A stretch of 64,000 nucleotides of DNA, from assembly GCA_003116975.1 (NCBI GenBank), contig BGKB01000015.1, positions 806,001 through 870,000 of the forward strand. Reading direction: 5' to 3'. Under the pieces are notes generated by a model. The model made no database searches, was not told the origin of the DNA, and saw only the letters and a list, made by a program, of their open reading frames with translations. Origin of the DNA: Aurantiochytrium sp. KH105 (taxonomy: Eukaryota; Sar; Bigyra; Thraustochytrida; Thraustochytriidae). The position numbers were made by a program, and so were the translations under genes. Below, piece after piece: positions 41,611 through 51,233 of the stretch (the first letter of the stretch is position 1; the number at the start of each line of letters is the position of its first letter).

Positions 41611-42373
41611 TGCTCACTCCGGCTCGCTCCCTGGATCTGACCAGGGTCTCGATCTCGTCTCCTCCCGTCGCTGGCGTCTGTCGCCAATCACCCTGGATCA
41701 GCTTTGCGCTCTGCCCGTCGACCTCGCGCGCCGTCGTTGCAGTACAAGTGTTCGCGTCCTCATCGACGCCTTCCTTTGCGCAATCGCAATCATCGTCGCG
41801 CCGCCATTAAGGCGGGACTCTTCCCGGCCCCACTTGCGCGGGGCCTTAGCCCACTTCCCGGGACTCCCCACAAGTGGATATCCATTAAGGCGGGCGCCCC
41901 GCAAGTGAACCTCTCCGCATTCCGCACTTGCTCGCGCCGCGCTGGCTAGCGGCGCGGTTAAGGCGGCCCGGGGAACAGTTCCACTTGCGCCGCGGCGGTT
42001 CCCCCTTGCGGGGCGGGGCGCACAGTGGGCGAACGGTTAAGGCGGAGCCCGCGCAAGTGGAGAATGGCGCGCGGCCCCACTTGCGCGAAGCGCGGAGAAG
42101 AAAGAAGCGGCGAGCAAAACCGGGACTTCGCGCCCGCTCAATCGAGCCCGCGCGGGCGACGGCGCCCGTCCCTGCCGCTGCCGCCCGGCGGCGGGGCGCG
42201 CGGCGCGAGCGAGCCGGAGAGCGCGCGGGCGCGCGAGCGACGCGCGCGCGCGAGCTACACGCGCGCGCGCGCGCGGTCCAGCGAGGCGCCGGGCCGAAGG
42301 GAGCTGCGATTTGAAAATTGGCATCACAAGCAGCTGCCGGACCCACGCACGCGAGACAGACGAGACGCACGCC
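41611..42373. promoter_or_regulatory. Divergent promoter with about 77-bp repeat units (CPI1 / kinase)
   Basis: Between the two divergent ATGs. TTAAGGCGG occurs at 41807, 41885, 41958 and 42037 (spacing 78, 73 and 79 bp). Each copy is followed or preceded by CACTTG/CAAGTG E-box-like hexamers, mostly as CCACTTGCGC or GCGCAAGTGG. Closer to the kinase are alternating CG tracts (42241-42252, 42260-42276) with Z-DNA potential. No separate gene is supported. Regulatory function is inferred from position and repetition. Confidence 0.6.
41807..42080. repeat. Four diverged tandem units of about 77 bp
   Basis: Units share the core TTAAGGCGG followed by G/C-rich sequence and CACTTG-type hexamers in both orientations. 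The units are too diverged for simple slippage, while the cores are almost invariant. Confidence 0.65.
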
Positions 42374-45300
42374 ATGGACGCGGACGCGGGCGAGAGACGC
42401 GCGGCGGAGGAGGCGGGAAGTCGGCGCGAAGAAGAGGCAGGGAGATGCGGCGCGGAGGTCGCGGGAGAAATGGCCAAGGACAGGTCAGACGGCGGGGCTC
42501 AAGTCCTCGTGCGTGACGGCTCGGGTTCGCCCCATCAGGTCGCGACCGCGTTGACCAGGGGCCCCGTAGCTCCCCTCTCTCTGCCGCCCTTGCCGCCGCC
42601 ACCGCCGCCGCCGCCGTCGTCACCACCTCCTCCGCTTTTTCCTGCTTGTGGTGCTGGTAATGCGGGTGCTGGTGCTGGTGCTGGTGCTGGTGCTGGTGCT
42701 GATGATAAGAATGGTGATGGAAATGATGTCATTCACATGCCGAAGATCCCCGCTGCGCCAGTAGCAGCAGCAGCCAGCAGCGCTACCACAGCCACAGCCA
42801 GCGGCAGTGGGCTGCTGAAAATATTGCATAAATTCAGACGCAAGTCGCACGAGCCGTACCAGGCGTCGGCGTCGATCTCTTCCTCGTCGACATCGCGCAC
42901 CTCACCCAATGCAAAGATCAGGCGCAATAGCACTCTGCCATTTCTCTCCCGACCGAGTTTGCAAACCTCGCACTGGTATCATGGGCACTCATCCAAAAAA
43001 GAGTACGACGAGCCTGGAGCAGAAGACTCGATTCTGAACAGCAAAGATGTCGCAAGTGAGAATCAAGCCAAGCGTATCGCCAAGAGCAACGAGGAAGAGC
43101 CAATTGTCATCGGCTCATTTCGGGAGGTCCAAAAAAATTGGCTGCGGTCAAATTGCCCCTCGACCAGGCAAGCAGATACAGATACAGACATTCCGCTGCA
43201 TTTGCGGGGCGGCGCGTGGCCGTGCACGCCGACGCCATACTCGCTAGATCTTTGCGAGGACGCACGCAAGGTCTTTGTCCACGTCCTGTACGAGCTCATC
43301 CTGTCTCTGCTCCTTTTGCCCAAGCCCGTCGCCGCCAAACTCATGGCAAGTCAAACAAAAGACGAAAAACGACGACTTATCAAGCAGCATCGCAAGATGT
43401 GGACGCAACGCAGCGAAGACCACACTATTCGCAGAAATGTCTCGAACGGGCAGTCGGGCACCTCGCGCCAACCGACGCATGGCCTCAAATCGTCATTTTC
43501 CTCGTCGAAAATATCGGTATCGTCGTCTTCTTCGTCGTCGTCGTCTTCGATGTCCCTGCGGTCCACGGACTCTCAGCAGGGCATCAAGCTAGACACGGGC
43601 ATGCCACTGGTGGACTTTGAAAGTGTGCTTTGTGAATCCTTGGTGCGCCTTCGTACTGCGGATCGCATCGCGTTGCAGCAATTTGTGACGCAGAACGGCC
43701 AGGCGCTTTTTGAGATGCTCAATTTTTGCGCGTTTCGGAAACCCTGCGGCGAAGAGGAAATGGCTGTGATCGTGCGGAGTCTTCAGTGTCTGGATCGCAT
43801 CACCGACAACAATGTCGGCATTGGCTTGGTACTTCGCTTTCCAACAACCTTGGTCACGCTCGCGCTCTGTGCGCGCTGCGAGCTTCTTCCTTTACATGAC
43901 GGCAAGGAAACGCCGCATCTTCACGTGGAGAGCGTCAAGAACGCCATTCTCTCTCTCAGCATGCTGGTCCGCCTCCTGTGGGGTCTGCGCGGAGGTTCGC
44001 GCGTGCTGTTGCAAGGTAAGTGTCAATGGGTAAAAGAAGAGGAGGAAAAAAACGAAGAGGAAGAAGAAGGCAAAGAGGGTGGTGAATGTGGATCTAACGT
44101 TGCTCGTCTTTTCAATGAAATTGCTCTATTGCCACTCGCAGCACTGGAGGAAACGGCGGTGATTCGTCATTGCGCAGGAGGCGCCCTCTACTTGTTCAAA
44201 CACGACTACGAGAATGCCTCGCTTGCAAACGATTGTCCGTGCATCCTGGTTGAACTCTGTCTTGTGATTTTCACTTTTCTCAACTCGCTCATCGAGCTTG
44301 AAGATGTGATCCAAAGGAGAGATGCCATTCGCGTGGACATTCACAGATTGCAACTTCTGCTGGATGCCTCAAAGCTTGCTTCACGCACTGCCAAAACGAC
44401 ATGGACGAAGTTGCACAAAGGCAAATCGCTGCGCGTGTATTCGCAAGAGCTGGAGACGCAGCTCGAAATATTTCGCGTGCGCGAGGGCCGCGATCTAAGT
44501 CTCATTGTCGAAAAGGATACGGACAACTTTGGCGCCAAGTCCTGGCCTTTGCCGCCACCGCCGCCGCCGCGGCCGGAAAAGCTCATGCATTCCAAAGGTA
44601 AACTCAAAACGCACGTAAAAGAGACTGCTTCCTCTTTGCGATCGTCACCTCCCGAGCGCCCGAGACCCGCGCCAACCAAGACGAACCGACGCGGACAGCG
44701 TCAGACACAGGATCAACCCCAGCGTCGTTCAGGCCCAGATTCTCCATCACTACCTCCTCCTCTACCACTGGTGCCCCCGGTGTCACGTACGCGTGCGTTT
44801 TCGCGGCCCGCAAGACTAAGCAATGCCCCGCCGCGAGCGCCCACTCCTGCGAATGCGCATGCCATACAGCGTGCCCATTCAAGTCGAGAGCCACTGGGGG
44901 ATGCGCGCGCGCGAGCCAAGTCCGAAGGAAATGCTCGTCACCGCTCTTCGAGCCTAGGTTGCAGCAGAACAAAAGGTGTCGTGGAGAGCACGTTGAAGAA
45001 TCCAATCTTGCCTCTCGTTGGCAGAAGCCTCCAGGGCGTGGCCTCAGCGCAGCGAAAGAAACGAAGACAGCCCCCACCTCGACCTTTGCGACCCACGGCA
45101 TCATTCTCTTCCACCTCATCCGCGTCTTCGTCGTCCTCTGCGCCGTCGATACCCACTTCATCCAATGCAAGAGCAGTAGCGTCTGCAGCCGCGGCAGCGG
45201 CACGTAAGCGCATGCCCATCCGTCGAACACGGTCTCTTCGTGAAGATCAACAGGGGCAGGCGCGGCAGTCAGAAGATACCTCGATCGAAAGCAGTGCAGC

Positions 45301-46705
45301 CGCCATTTCAAAGGACACGAAAGAGAATCAGCTCGTCACACACAACGAGGCGAGGGCTGCGACAGATAAAGCGAACGGAACCAGGTCGCCCCCTGTCGTA
45401 CCCTCTCGGGACGCGGAGCGGTGGATGGCCGTGGTCCAACTGCTGATACGTGCGGATTTGGCCAATTACAAGGATGCCTTTTATGACGAAGGCTTTGATA
45501 CGATCGAGCGGGTCCGCGAGATGGATGCCGAGGATTTTTCTGCGCTCAAGATGAAGCGCGGTCACGCCAAGTCCTTGCGAAAGGCGCTCAAAACCATGAC
45601 CGACGCTCCCGTGCGCCCTCGTGCGCCGGAGAGGCGGCCCGGTACAAACGCGTCCGCGTCGCTGGCGCCGCGAAACACATCCGACGCGAACTTTTCGATG
45701 TCAGAGGATGGCGACAAAACGTCGGAGTCAGACGGTCCACGTCGCTGGTCGCGGCCCTTCGGCTTCAAGGTGATTCCGCACGCGGCGCTCATGCTGCACG
45801 GACTGATTGGACGAGGCTCTTTCGGGGATGTGCATCTCTGCGAGTACCAGGGAGGGCAGTGTGTTGCGAAGAAGATTTTGCGTGTTCCCGAGGGTAGCGA
45901 GGAAGAGGAGAATCCGTCGCTGTTAACCAACGAGGTGATTCTTCGTGAAGCGGAAACCATGGAGATGTGCAAGAATCACCCGCATGTTGTGACGCTTTTT
46001 GGCGTATGCCTGGACTCGCCGCATAGCCTCTTGCTCATCAGTGAGCTTTGCGAGCGCGGGAGCCTGTACGAAGCGGTGGTGCAACCTACGGTGTCGGCGT
46101 TCAGCTTGGTACAGACCCTTGTCCTTGCACGACAGGGTGTTTCTGGCCTTGTGCATTTGCACTCTCTCGATGTCGTGCATCGCGATATCGCGGCGCGCAA
46201 CTTTTTGCTCGACTCGCGGGGCATTGTCAAGGTCTGTGACTTTGGTTTGGCCAAGATAAAACCAAGCCATCGCAATGGATCGCTCGAGCACTCTGCCGGG
46301 GCGTCGCGGAGAGTGAATCCCCTCCGGTGGGCCGCGCCGGAAAGTCTAAGGGATCACGAGTACTCTACGGCATCAGACGTTTACATGTGCGGCGTCTTTC
46401 TCTGGGAACTGTGGATGCGAAAGCAGCCATTTTCACACTTGGATGATGTACGGGCGGCGCTGCAGGTAATTGCTGGCCAGCGACCGCATATTGACGCTGC
46501 GCACCGCGCAGAGCGCCCTGAGCTCGTGGATTTGTGTGAGCGATGCTGGTGCGCAGAGCCTGGGGAGAGGCCGACCATGGTCGAGGTACTCGCAACGCTT
46601 CGTTCCTTGCAAAACAAATACAGCACGGAGAAGGTGGCGAACCCAAACGCGGCGACGCCGGGAGTGCCGCCGCGACCGGGCCACCGGTACAAGGATGGCC
46701 TGTGA
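42374..46705 (+). CDS. Tyrosine-kinase-like protein with FH3/armadillo-like and SAM domains
   Basis: A 1443-residue protein from the ATG at 42374 (GCCATGG context). The N-terminus has a proline run and a Gly-Ala repeat. Residues about 295-680 are helical and resemble the GTPase-binding/FH3 armadillo region of diaphanous formins (LYELILSLLLL, DFESVLCESLVRLRTADRIALQQF, NAILSLSMLVRLLWGLRGG). A long Ser/Pro/Arg linker follows. A SAM domain lies at about 1014-1075 (LLIRADLANYKDAFYDEGFDTIERVREMDAEDF). The kinase domain is at about 1138-1420 and appears active: GRGSFG loop, VAKK lysine, HRDIAARN at 1269, DFG at 1289 and RWAAPES. HRDIAARN is the tyrosine-kinase form of the catalytic loop. An in-frame segment with a perfect GTAAGT donor may be an intron (see findings). 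Domain order is unusual; the FH3 call is the least certain part. Confidence 0.85.
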   Translation: MDADAGERRAAEEAGSRREEEAGRCGAEVAGEMAKDRSDGGAQVLVRDGSGSPHQVATALTRGPVAPLSLPPLPPPPPPPPSSPPPPLFPACGAGNAGAGAGAGAGAGADDKNGDGNDVIHMPKIPAAPVAAAASSATTATASGSGLLKILHKFRRKSHEPYQASASISSSSTSRTSPNAKIRRNSTLPFLSRPSLQTSHWYHGHSSKKEYDEPGAEDSILNSKDVASENQAKRIAKSNEEEPIVIGSFREVQKNWLRSNCPSTRQADTDTDIPLHLRGGAWPCTPTPYSLDLCEDARKVFVHVLYELILSLLLLPKPVAAKLMASQTKDEKRRLIKQHRKMWTQRSEDHTIRRNVSNGQSGTSRQPTHGLKSSFSSSKISVSSSSSSSSSSMSLRSTDSQQGIKLDTGMPLVDFESVLCESLVRLRTADRIALQQFVTQNGQALFEMLNFCAFRKPCGEEEMAVIVRSLQCLDRITDNNVGIGLVLRFPTTLVTLALCARCELLPLHDGKETPHLHVESVKNAILSLSMLVRLLWGLRGGSRVLLQGKCQWVKEEEEKNEEEEEGKEGGECGSNVARLFNEIALLPLAALEETAVIRHCAGGALYLFKHDYENASLANDCPCILVELCLVIFTFLNSLIELEDVIQRRDAIRVDIHRLQLLLDASKLASRTAKTTWTKLHKGKSLRVYSQELETQLEIFRVREGRDLSLIVEKDTDNFGAKSWPLPPPPPPRPEKLMHSKGKLKTHVKETASSLRSSPPERPRPAPTKTNRRGQRQTQDQPQRRSGPDSPSLPPPLPLVPPVSRTRAFSRPARLSNAPPRAPTPANAHAIQRAHSSREPLGDARARAKSEGNARHRSSSLGCSRTKGVVESTLKNPILPLVGRSLQGVASAQRKKRRQPPPRPLRPTASFSSTSSASSSSSAPSIPTSSNARAVASAAAAAARKRMPIRRTRSLREDQQGQARQSEDTSIESSAAAISKDTKENQLVTHNEARAATDKANGTRSPPVVPSRDAERWMAVVQLLIRADLANYKDAFYDEGFDTIERVREMDAEDFSALKMKRGHAKSLRKALKTMTDAPVRPRAPERRPGTNASASLAPRNTSDANFSMSEDGDKTSESDGPRRWSRPFGFKVIPHAALMLHGLIGRGSFGDVHLCEYQGGQCVAKKILRVPEGSEEEENPSLLTNEVILREAETMEMCKNHPHVVTLFGVCLDSPHSLLLISELCERGSLYEAVVQPTVSAFSLVQTLVLARQGVSGLVHLHSLDVVHRDIAARNFLLDSRGIVKVCDFGLAKIKPSHRNGSLEHSAGASRRVNPLRWAAPESLRDHEYSTASDVYMCGVFLWELWMRKQPFSHLDDVRAALQVIAGQRPHIDAAHRAERPELVDLCERCWCAEPGERPTMVEVLATLRSLQNKYSTEKVANPNAATPGVPPRPGHRYKDGL

Positions 46706-47077
46706 TTTCATTGCGAGATGTGTAGCCTATCATTTATAAACAAGAACTTTTTTCTTTATAAAATCGCCAAATCGAGACAAGAAGAAAATTCGAACGTACG
46801 AGACGGAGAGAAGACTATCATCTTCATGTACTGTTCGCTTGCCGAAAAAAAAAAAAAAAAAAAAAAAAGAGCCAAAAGGGCATTGCTCTTTCTGCACAAA
46901 CGCAAAGAGACGAGAAGATAATTGAATGTGCATCTTCTTGTGTCGGTCGGCAAAGCGAAGTCTCCCTCCAGAAGAGAAGTCATACTAGGCCTCACGCCAG
47001 CAGGAAAAGATCGAAACAACGGGGAAACTCGAATCGAAGAGTGTACAGATCAATTACATGGAAAGGGCCTTGAGGGA
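46706..47077. other. Convergent 3' spacer (kinase / SLC12) with A24 tract
   Basis: AT-rich spacer between convergent stop codons. It contains an uninterrupted A24 run (46845-46868). No gene was recognised. Confidence 0.65.
46845..46868. repeat. A24 homopolymer
   Basis: Twenty-four consecutive A residues between two convergent genes. It may be a plain homopolymer or a trace of a polyadenylated insertion; no target-site duplication is evident. Confidence 0.85.
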
Positions 47078-50000
47078 CTAGCAGATAAAAGTAAGAACGT
47101 TTTCGTTGTTGCCGCGCATCATGATGGTAGGCGGCAGGCCGCTCGAGAGCATCTCAAGCCATGACATGTAAAGACCAACGGAGATGCCCGTCTCGGGGAT
47201 GGGCAAGGTGACAAAAATCATGCTGGTTTGCGGGCCAGAAGAGTACGAGCGCATCGTCTCGACAAGACGGAGAGTTTGGTGCGTCTTTGCGCGCTCTTGC
47301 GGTGAGAGGTCGTCCATCTTGATGTGGCTGAGCTGCTCGAACTCCTCCACAGTCTCATCGGATGCCCGACTGGCAAGATTCGTTTCGACAGCCTCGACGT
47401 GAGCGTCGATGCGGAACTTTTGCAAGAGATGGACCATGCGAAACTCGGTCTTTTGCAACTTGGAAGTCTCGTTGACATTGTAGTTGGTGACGGTGAGCAC
47501 GCGCAAGCGCTGGGAAGAACGCAAGACGCGGTTCTCCTTGAGAAGATGCGGGATGAGCATCGTCAGGCCGCCGTCATCAGAGACCCACCAGACATCGATT
47601 GTGTCGCCTTGCAAGCTCGTCCGCGGGCAGCGCACGGGGCGGCCAAGCGCCGTCGGGGAAATGTTGCCTGCCTCGCAGTCTTCGAGGGCAGTCGAGTTCG
47701 CGGCAGCGACTGTTGCGGTCGACGCGTTGCCTGCATCGGGCGTCGCGCTGGAATCGCCCATCTCAAGATCAGGCTGCGATTGCGACGATCGAATGCAGCA
47801 CGAGGAAATGGGAAGTCCGAGAAACTCTTGCGGGGCCGCCACGGTGTCGACGTTAAAGACGTCTTCATCGTCGCGCACGATCATGAGACCCATGTTGGAA
47901 GCGAGAGTAATGCGAATCATTTGCTCGTACTCGCGGATGCTCGCAGAGGTGTCATTCCGCCAGTTCTTCTTGAAGCCGAGAACAACGGTGTTGGGCCGCA
48001 TGCGACCGATGCCTGCACACTGGACAAGGTTCTGGAAACCATCAATGAGAGAGTCGCCAACGACAGCCTCGAAGAATGCGTTTTCGCAGCGAGGCGCGCC
48101 CCAGGTTCCACGACGGGTGAGGAATTCCTCGCCGGCCTGACGACGCTTCTGCACGGTAGAAAGGCGCATCGCAAGGCGGGAGGCGAGCTCGAGGTGCTGG
48201 CCAAGCTTGTCGTCGTCGTCGTCGCCGAGAAGAGGTTCCTTCTCCGCATTCGAGCCCGTGGAAGCCTTGCTGTTCGAGGCAGGGCGCGCACGAGCAGCAG
48301 AGGCATTACCGGACTCTTCGAGGGTTAGAGAGATGTCATCCTCGTCCTCCTCCTCGTCAGATGTCTCGTCGCCCTCTGCAATGTTGGCGAGGTGCTGGTC
48401 CTGGGGCGTGGGCTGCTGCTCGCCAGTAATGGGCGCGGCCGGGGCGCGAGTAGCCGAATCACGGTGCACGGTGGCAAGAGTGGAATCAACAATGACGTCA
48501 CCACAGATCATGATGCCACCGCCCTTTTTCAGGAGCGAAGTGAACTTGATGAGTCCCGGGCGCTTGTCGGCGTCGCCGCTCATGACGAGAAACTGAGGAC
48601 GGAACGTCTTGACGTGGTCGCGGCCAACGCGCTGGAGCTCTTCCATCTTCTTGAGCGTGCTAAAGTACTTGCGGGCCTCTCCGGCAGCGCCCCAGTTGAC
48701 TTCAGGGTCGAGCCACACAAGGTAACCGTGGAGAAGCGCAGCAACAATGACTGTAATGATAGAAGTGAGGTAATCCATCATGAACATGACGACAATGCAG
48801 AGCAGAAAGCCAAAGAGCGAGAGCCACTTGTTGTAATACTTGAAGGAAGGTCGCCAGCCTGGGTAATGCGCCATTGAAGAGGCAAAGCATGCATAGTTGG
48901 TGAAAGCATACGAGACCATGAAAAAGTTGGAGATGAGCGGCGCAATGACATCGAGAGAACCAATGAGCACACATCCACACGTGATGACAAAGGTGAGAAG
49001 GTAGGCGCGCACGGGCTCGTTGCTGGCGCCGCGGCCCTTACCAAAGTAGTTAAACCAAGGCCAAGGAAAGAGCTTGTCAGAGGCGACACTCTGAAGAATG
49101 CGGGGGGCACCAACGAGCGAGGCGAGAGCCGAACTGAGCGTGGCTGCAAAGACACCCAGGTAGAGAAGCGGCGACCAAATGCTCATGTTCTCCATGATGA
49201 GCTTATTGAAGAGAAGACCGCCTGCAGGGATGAGTCCCGTGCTGGCAGCAGTGTCCATGTTCTCACAATAGTTCTCGCCAGGGGCGTCGCTGCAAGCGAG
49301 GTTGGCCGTGCCGACAACGACGACGAGAAGAATGTAAGAGAGAAAGGTGACAGAGATTGCTGCGAGGGTGCCCTTGGGAATGGCCGAGCTGGGGTCCTTG
49401 AGATCACCCGAGAGATTGGCGCCTGCCATGACACCGGTGGCCGCGGGGAAAAAGACCGCAAAGACGGTGAAAAAGTCCTGCGGTTTGCCCGGCGTGGCTG
49501 GATCGGGGATGAAGGTGGGCCCGGAGTTGCGCGAGGCAAAGCCGACAAAGCCGGCCTCCATGTTGGTGGCATCGTCCGGGATCGCCGGGAAGAAGGCGCC
49601 AATAATGACCGAGGCCATGGAGAGAAGCAGCGTCACGAGCAAGCCGATCTGGCACTTGGCGTACCATGATACGCCAACGAGCGAGACGAGCAAAAGGATG
49701 ACTGTGGTACCGAGGCCAATGATGCGGATGTCGTTGAGCTCGGAGCCGGTAAAGTAGTCACCAGAGGCATCGAGTATGAGCGCTGATACGGACTCTGCAA
49801 AGCCGATCACATAGAGAGAGGTGGCGACGGCCTGTGCGAGGAAGAAGAGCACGCCAATGGGCCCGCCAAAGATGGGTCCCAGAGCGCGCGAGATGAGAAA
49901 GTAGACGCCGCCACCCTTGACCTCACCATTAGTGCAAATGGCGCAGAGGGAGAGCGCCGTGATGGTGGTAACGACCTTGGAGGCGAAGACGATAAGGCAT

Positions 50001-50413
50001 GCAAGGATAATGCCAGCCTGACCGACAACCCAGCCGAGCCGGAGGAACATGATGACGCCCCAGATGTTGAGGAGACATGGGATGAAGACGCCCTGAACCC
50101 AGGTCAATTTTGCGGGAGCCTTTGCATTGGCGGCATTTTCGCTTGATGCGAGACCAGCCTCTTTTGCTGCTGCAGCGAGCTCTGCGGGTCCAATGGAGGA
50201 GCCCACGGCTGTGTTGGTTTCGCCGGGTGGGGGCACAACCTTGCTGGTGGCGAGGCCGTCGACGGAGCCGGCCGAGCCGCGGTCGTCGCTGTTGCCGTCA
50301 TTACTCCTCTCGCTGCCACCAAAGGCCACCGAGTCAATGAGCTGCTGGAGCGACGTCCTCGTGCCCTCTGATCGGTACACGATGGTCGAGGGGGAGACCT
50401 CGTCGCCGTGCAT
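47078..50413 (-). CDS. SLC12-family cation-chloride cotransporter
   Basis: A 1111-residue membrane transporter starting at ATG, no introns. The N-terminal cytosolic region is about 105 residues. Twelve transmembrane helices follow (about residues 106-590), opening with WVQGVFIPCLLNIWGVIMFLRLGW, the SLC12 signature TM1. EVKGGGVYFLISRALGPIFGG covers the TM3 region. The large extracellular loop contains several cysteines (ACSDAPGENYCENMD). The cytosolic C-terminal SLC12 domain has an acidic insertion (DETSDEEEDEDD) and ends with SWLEMLSSGLPPTIMMRGNNENVLTF, the terminus seen in K-Cl cotransporters. It should couple Cl- to K+ and/or Na+ for osmotic balance at the plasma membrane. Choosing KCC versus NKCC from sequence alone is uncertain; the C-terminus favours KCC. 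Confidence 0.94.
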   Translation of the reverse strand: MHGDEVSPSTIVYRSEGTRTSLQQLIDSVAFGGSERSNDGNSDDRGSAGSVDGLATSKVVPPPGETNTAVGSSIGPAELAAAAKEAGLASSENAANAKAPAKLTWVQGVFIPCLLNIWGVIMFLRLGWVVGQAGIILACLIVFASKVVTTITALSLCAICTNGEVKGGGVYFLISRALGPIFGGPIGVLFFLAQAVATSLYVIGFAESVSALILDASGDYFTGSELNDIRIIGLGTTVILLLVSLVGVSWYAKCQIGLLVTLLLSMASVIIGAFFPAIPDDATNMEAGFVGFASRNSGPTFIPDPATPGKPQDFFTVFAVFFPAATGVMAGANLSGDLKDPSSAIPKGTLAAISVTFLSYILLVVVVGTANLACSDAPGENYCENMDTAASTGLIPAGGLLFNKLIMENMSIWSPLLYLGVFAATLSSALASLVGAPRILQSVASDKLFPWPWFNYFGKGRGASNEPVRAYLLTFVITCGCVLIGSLDVIAPLISNFFMVSYAFTNYACFASSMAHYPGWRPSFKYYNKWLSLFGFLLCIVVMFMMDYLTSIITVIVAALLHGYLVWLDPEVNWGAAGEARKYFSTLKKMEELQRVGRDHVKTFRPQFLVMSGDADKRPGLIKFTSLLKKGGGIMICGDVIVDSTLATVHRDSATRAPAAPITGEQQPTPQDQHLANIAEGDETSDEEEDEDDISLTLEESGNASAARARPASNSKASTGSNAEKEPLLGDDDDDKLGQHLELASRLAMRLSTVQKRRQAGEEFLTRRGTWGAPRCENAFFEAVVGDSLIDGFQNLVQCAGIGRMRPNTVVLGFKKNWRNDTSASIREYEQMIRITLASNMGLMIVRDDEDVFNVDTVAAPQEFLGLPISSCCIRSSQSQPDLEMGDSSATPDAGNASTATVAAANSTALEDCEAGNISPTALGRPVRCPRTSLQGDTIDVWWVSDDGGLTMLIPHLLKENRVLRSSQRLRVLTVTNYNVNETSKLQKTEFRMVHLLQKFRIDAHVEAVETNLASRASDETVEEFEQLSHIKMDDLSPQERAKTHQTLRLVETMRSYSSGPQTSMIFVTLPIPETGISVGLYMSWLEMLSSGLPPTIMMRGNNENVLTFIC

Positions 50414-51195
50414 CTTGCTGGTCGAGCAGGAGCGGGTGCGCCTCCTTTTGTTTTTGTTGCGGTGGTCGCTTGCGCGGTTGTCCGAGCCGGATGGCCGGAC
50501 GAGTCTGGACGCGCAGCGACGGCGGAGCGCGGAGCGCGGCGGGGCAAGCGCGTGTGCACGCGCTCACGCCTCGCCTCGCCTCGCCTCACAACGCCAAAGG
50601 CTGCGCTGAGCTTTCTTTCCCTTCGCTCGGGGGCGACGGCGGCCGCGAAAAAGCGAAGCGGGTTTGCACTGTGTTGGTGTCCGCCTGGCTCCTTGTTGTT
50701 GTTGGTTGCTGTTGTTCTTCACTTGCTTGCTGTTTCTTGCAAGTCGTAGCCCTGTCTGTTTCCGCCGCGCTGGCTTCGCTCTGCTCCGGGTCAGATGGGT
50801 TGGCTCAATGGCGGCTGCGTGCGCGCGTGAATGCGTGCGTATGATGCGAGTAAAAGGGAGTCGAGGTGCGCAGCGGGTCGCCCGCGAGGGAGTGCGTTAG
50901 TCGGTTGTATCCCGTGCGTCTCGAGTCGTACTCGCGAGGAGGCCGGATAGACGGCCGACCTGGTTTCGGCCCCTCTCTCTCTCTCTCTTGTTACCTTGCG
51001 CCGCCGCGTGCTCTGCGCTCTCTCGAAGGCGAGCGAGTGCTATACACGCGCGCTTGGGCCGGGCCGGTGGGGCCGGGTTCTGCCCGGTGCTGCAGAGGCG
51101 AGCTTGCTTGTCTTCTTGACGCCACGGAGCAACGTGCGTGTGTACGTGCGTGCGTCCTTGCGTGCACGCTCGCTCGCAATCAATCGCTGTCGTTT

Positions 51196-51233
51196 GCTAG
51201 CTAGCTAGCTAGCTTGCTTGCTTGCTTGCTTGC
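51196..51233. repeat. (TAGC)n passing into (TTGC)n array
   Basis: Four CTAG-type palindromic units followed by about five TTGC units, in the spacer upstream of SLC12. Confidence 0.85.

Noticed and set aside
42311-42373. Upstream non-ATG extension of the large kinase
   Set aside because: Begins at TTG; the ATG at 42374 has a good GCCATGG context and no conserved sequence precedes it.
47324-48328. 334-codon plus-strand frame
   Set aside because: Antisense to the cytosolic C-terminal domain of the SLC12 cotransporter; no domain of its own.
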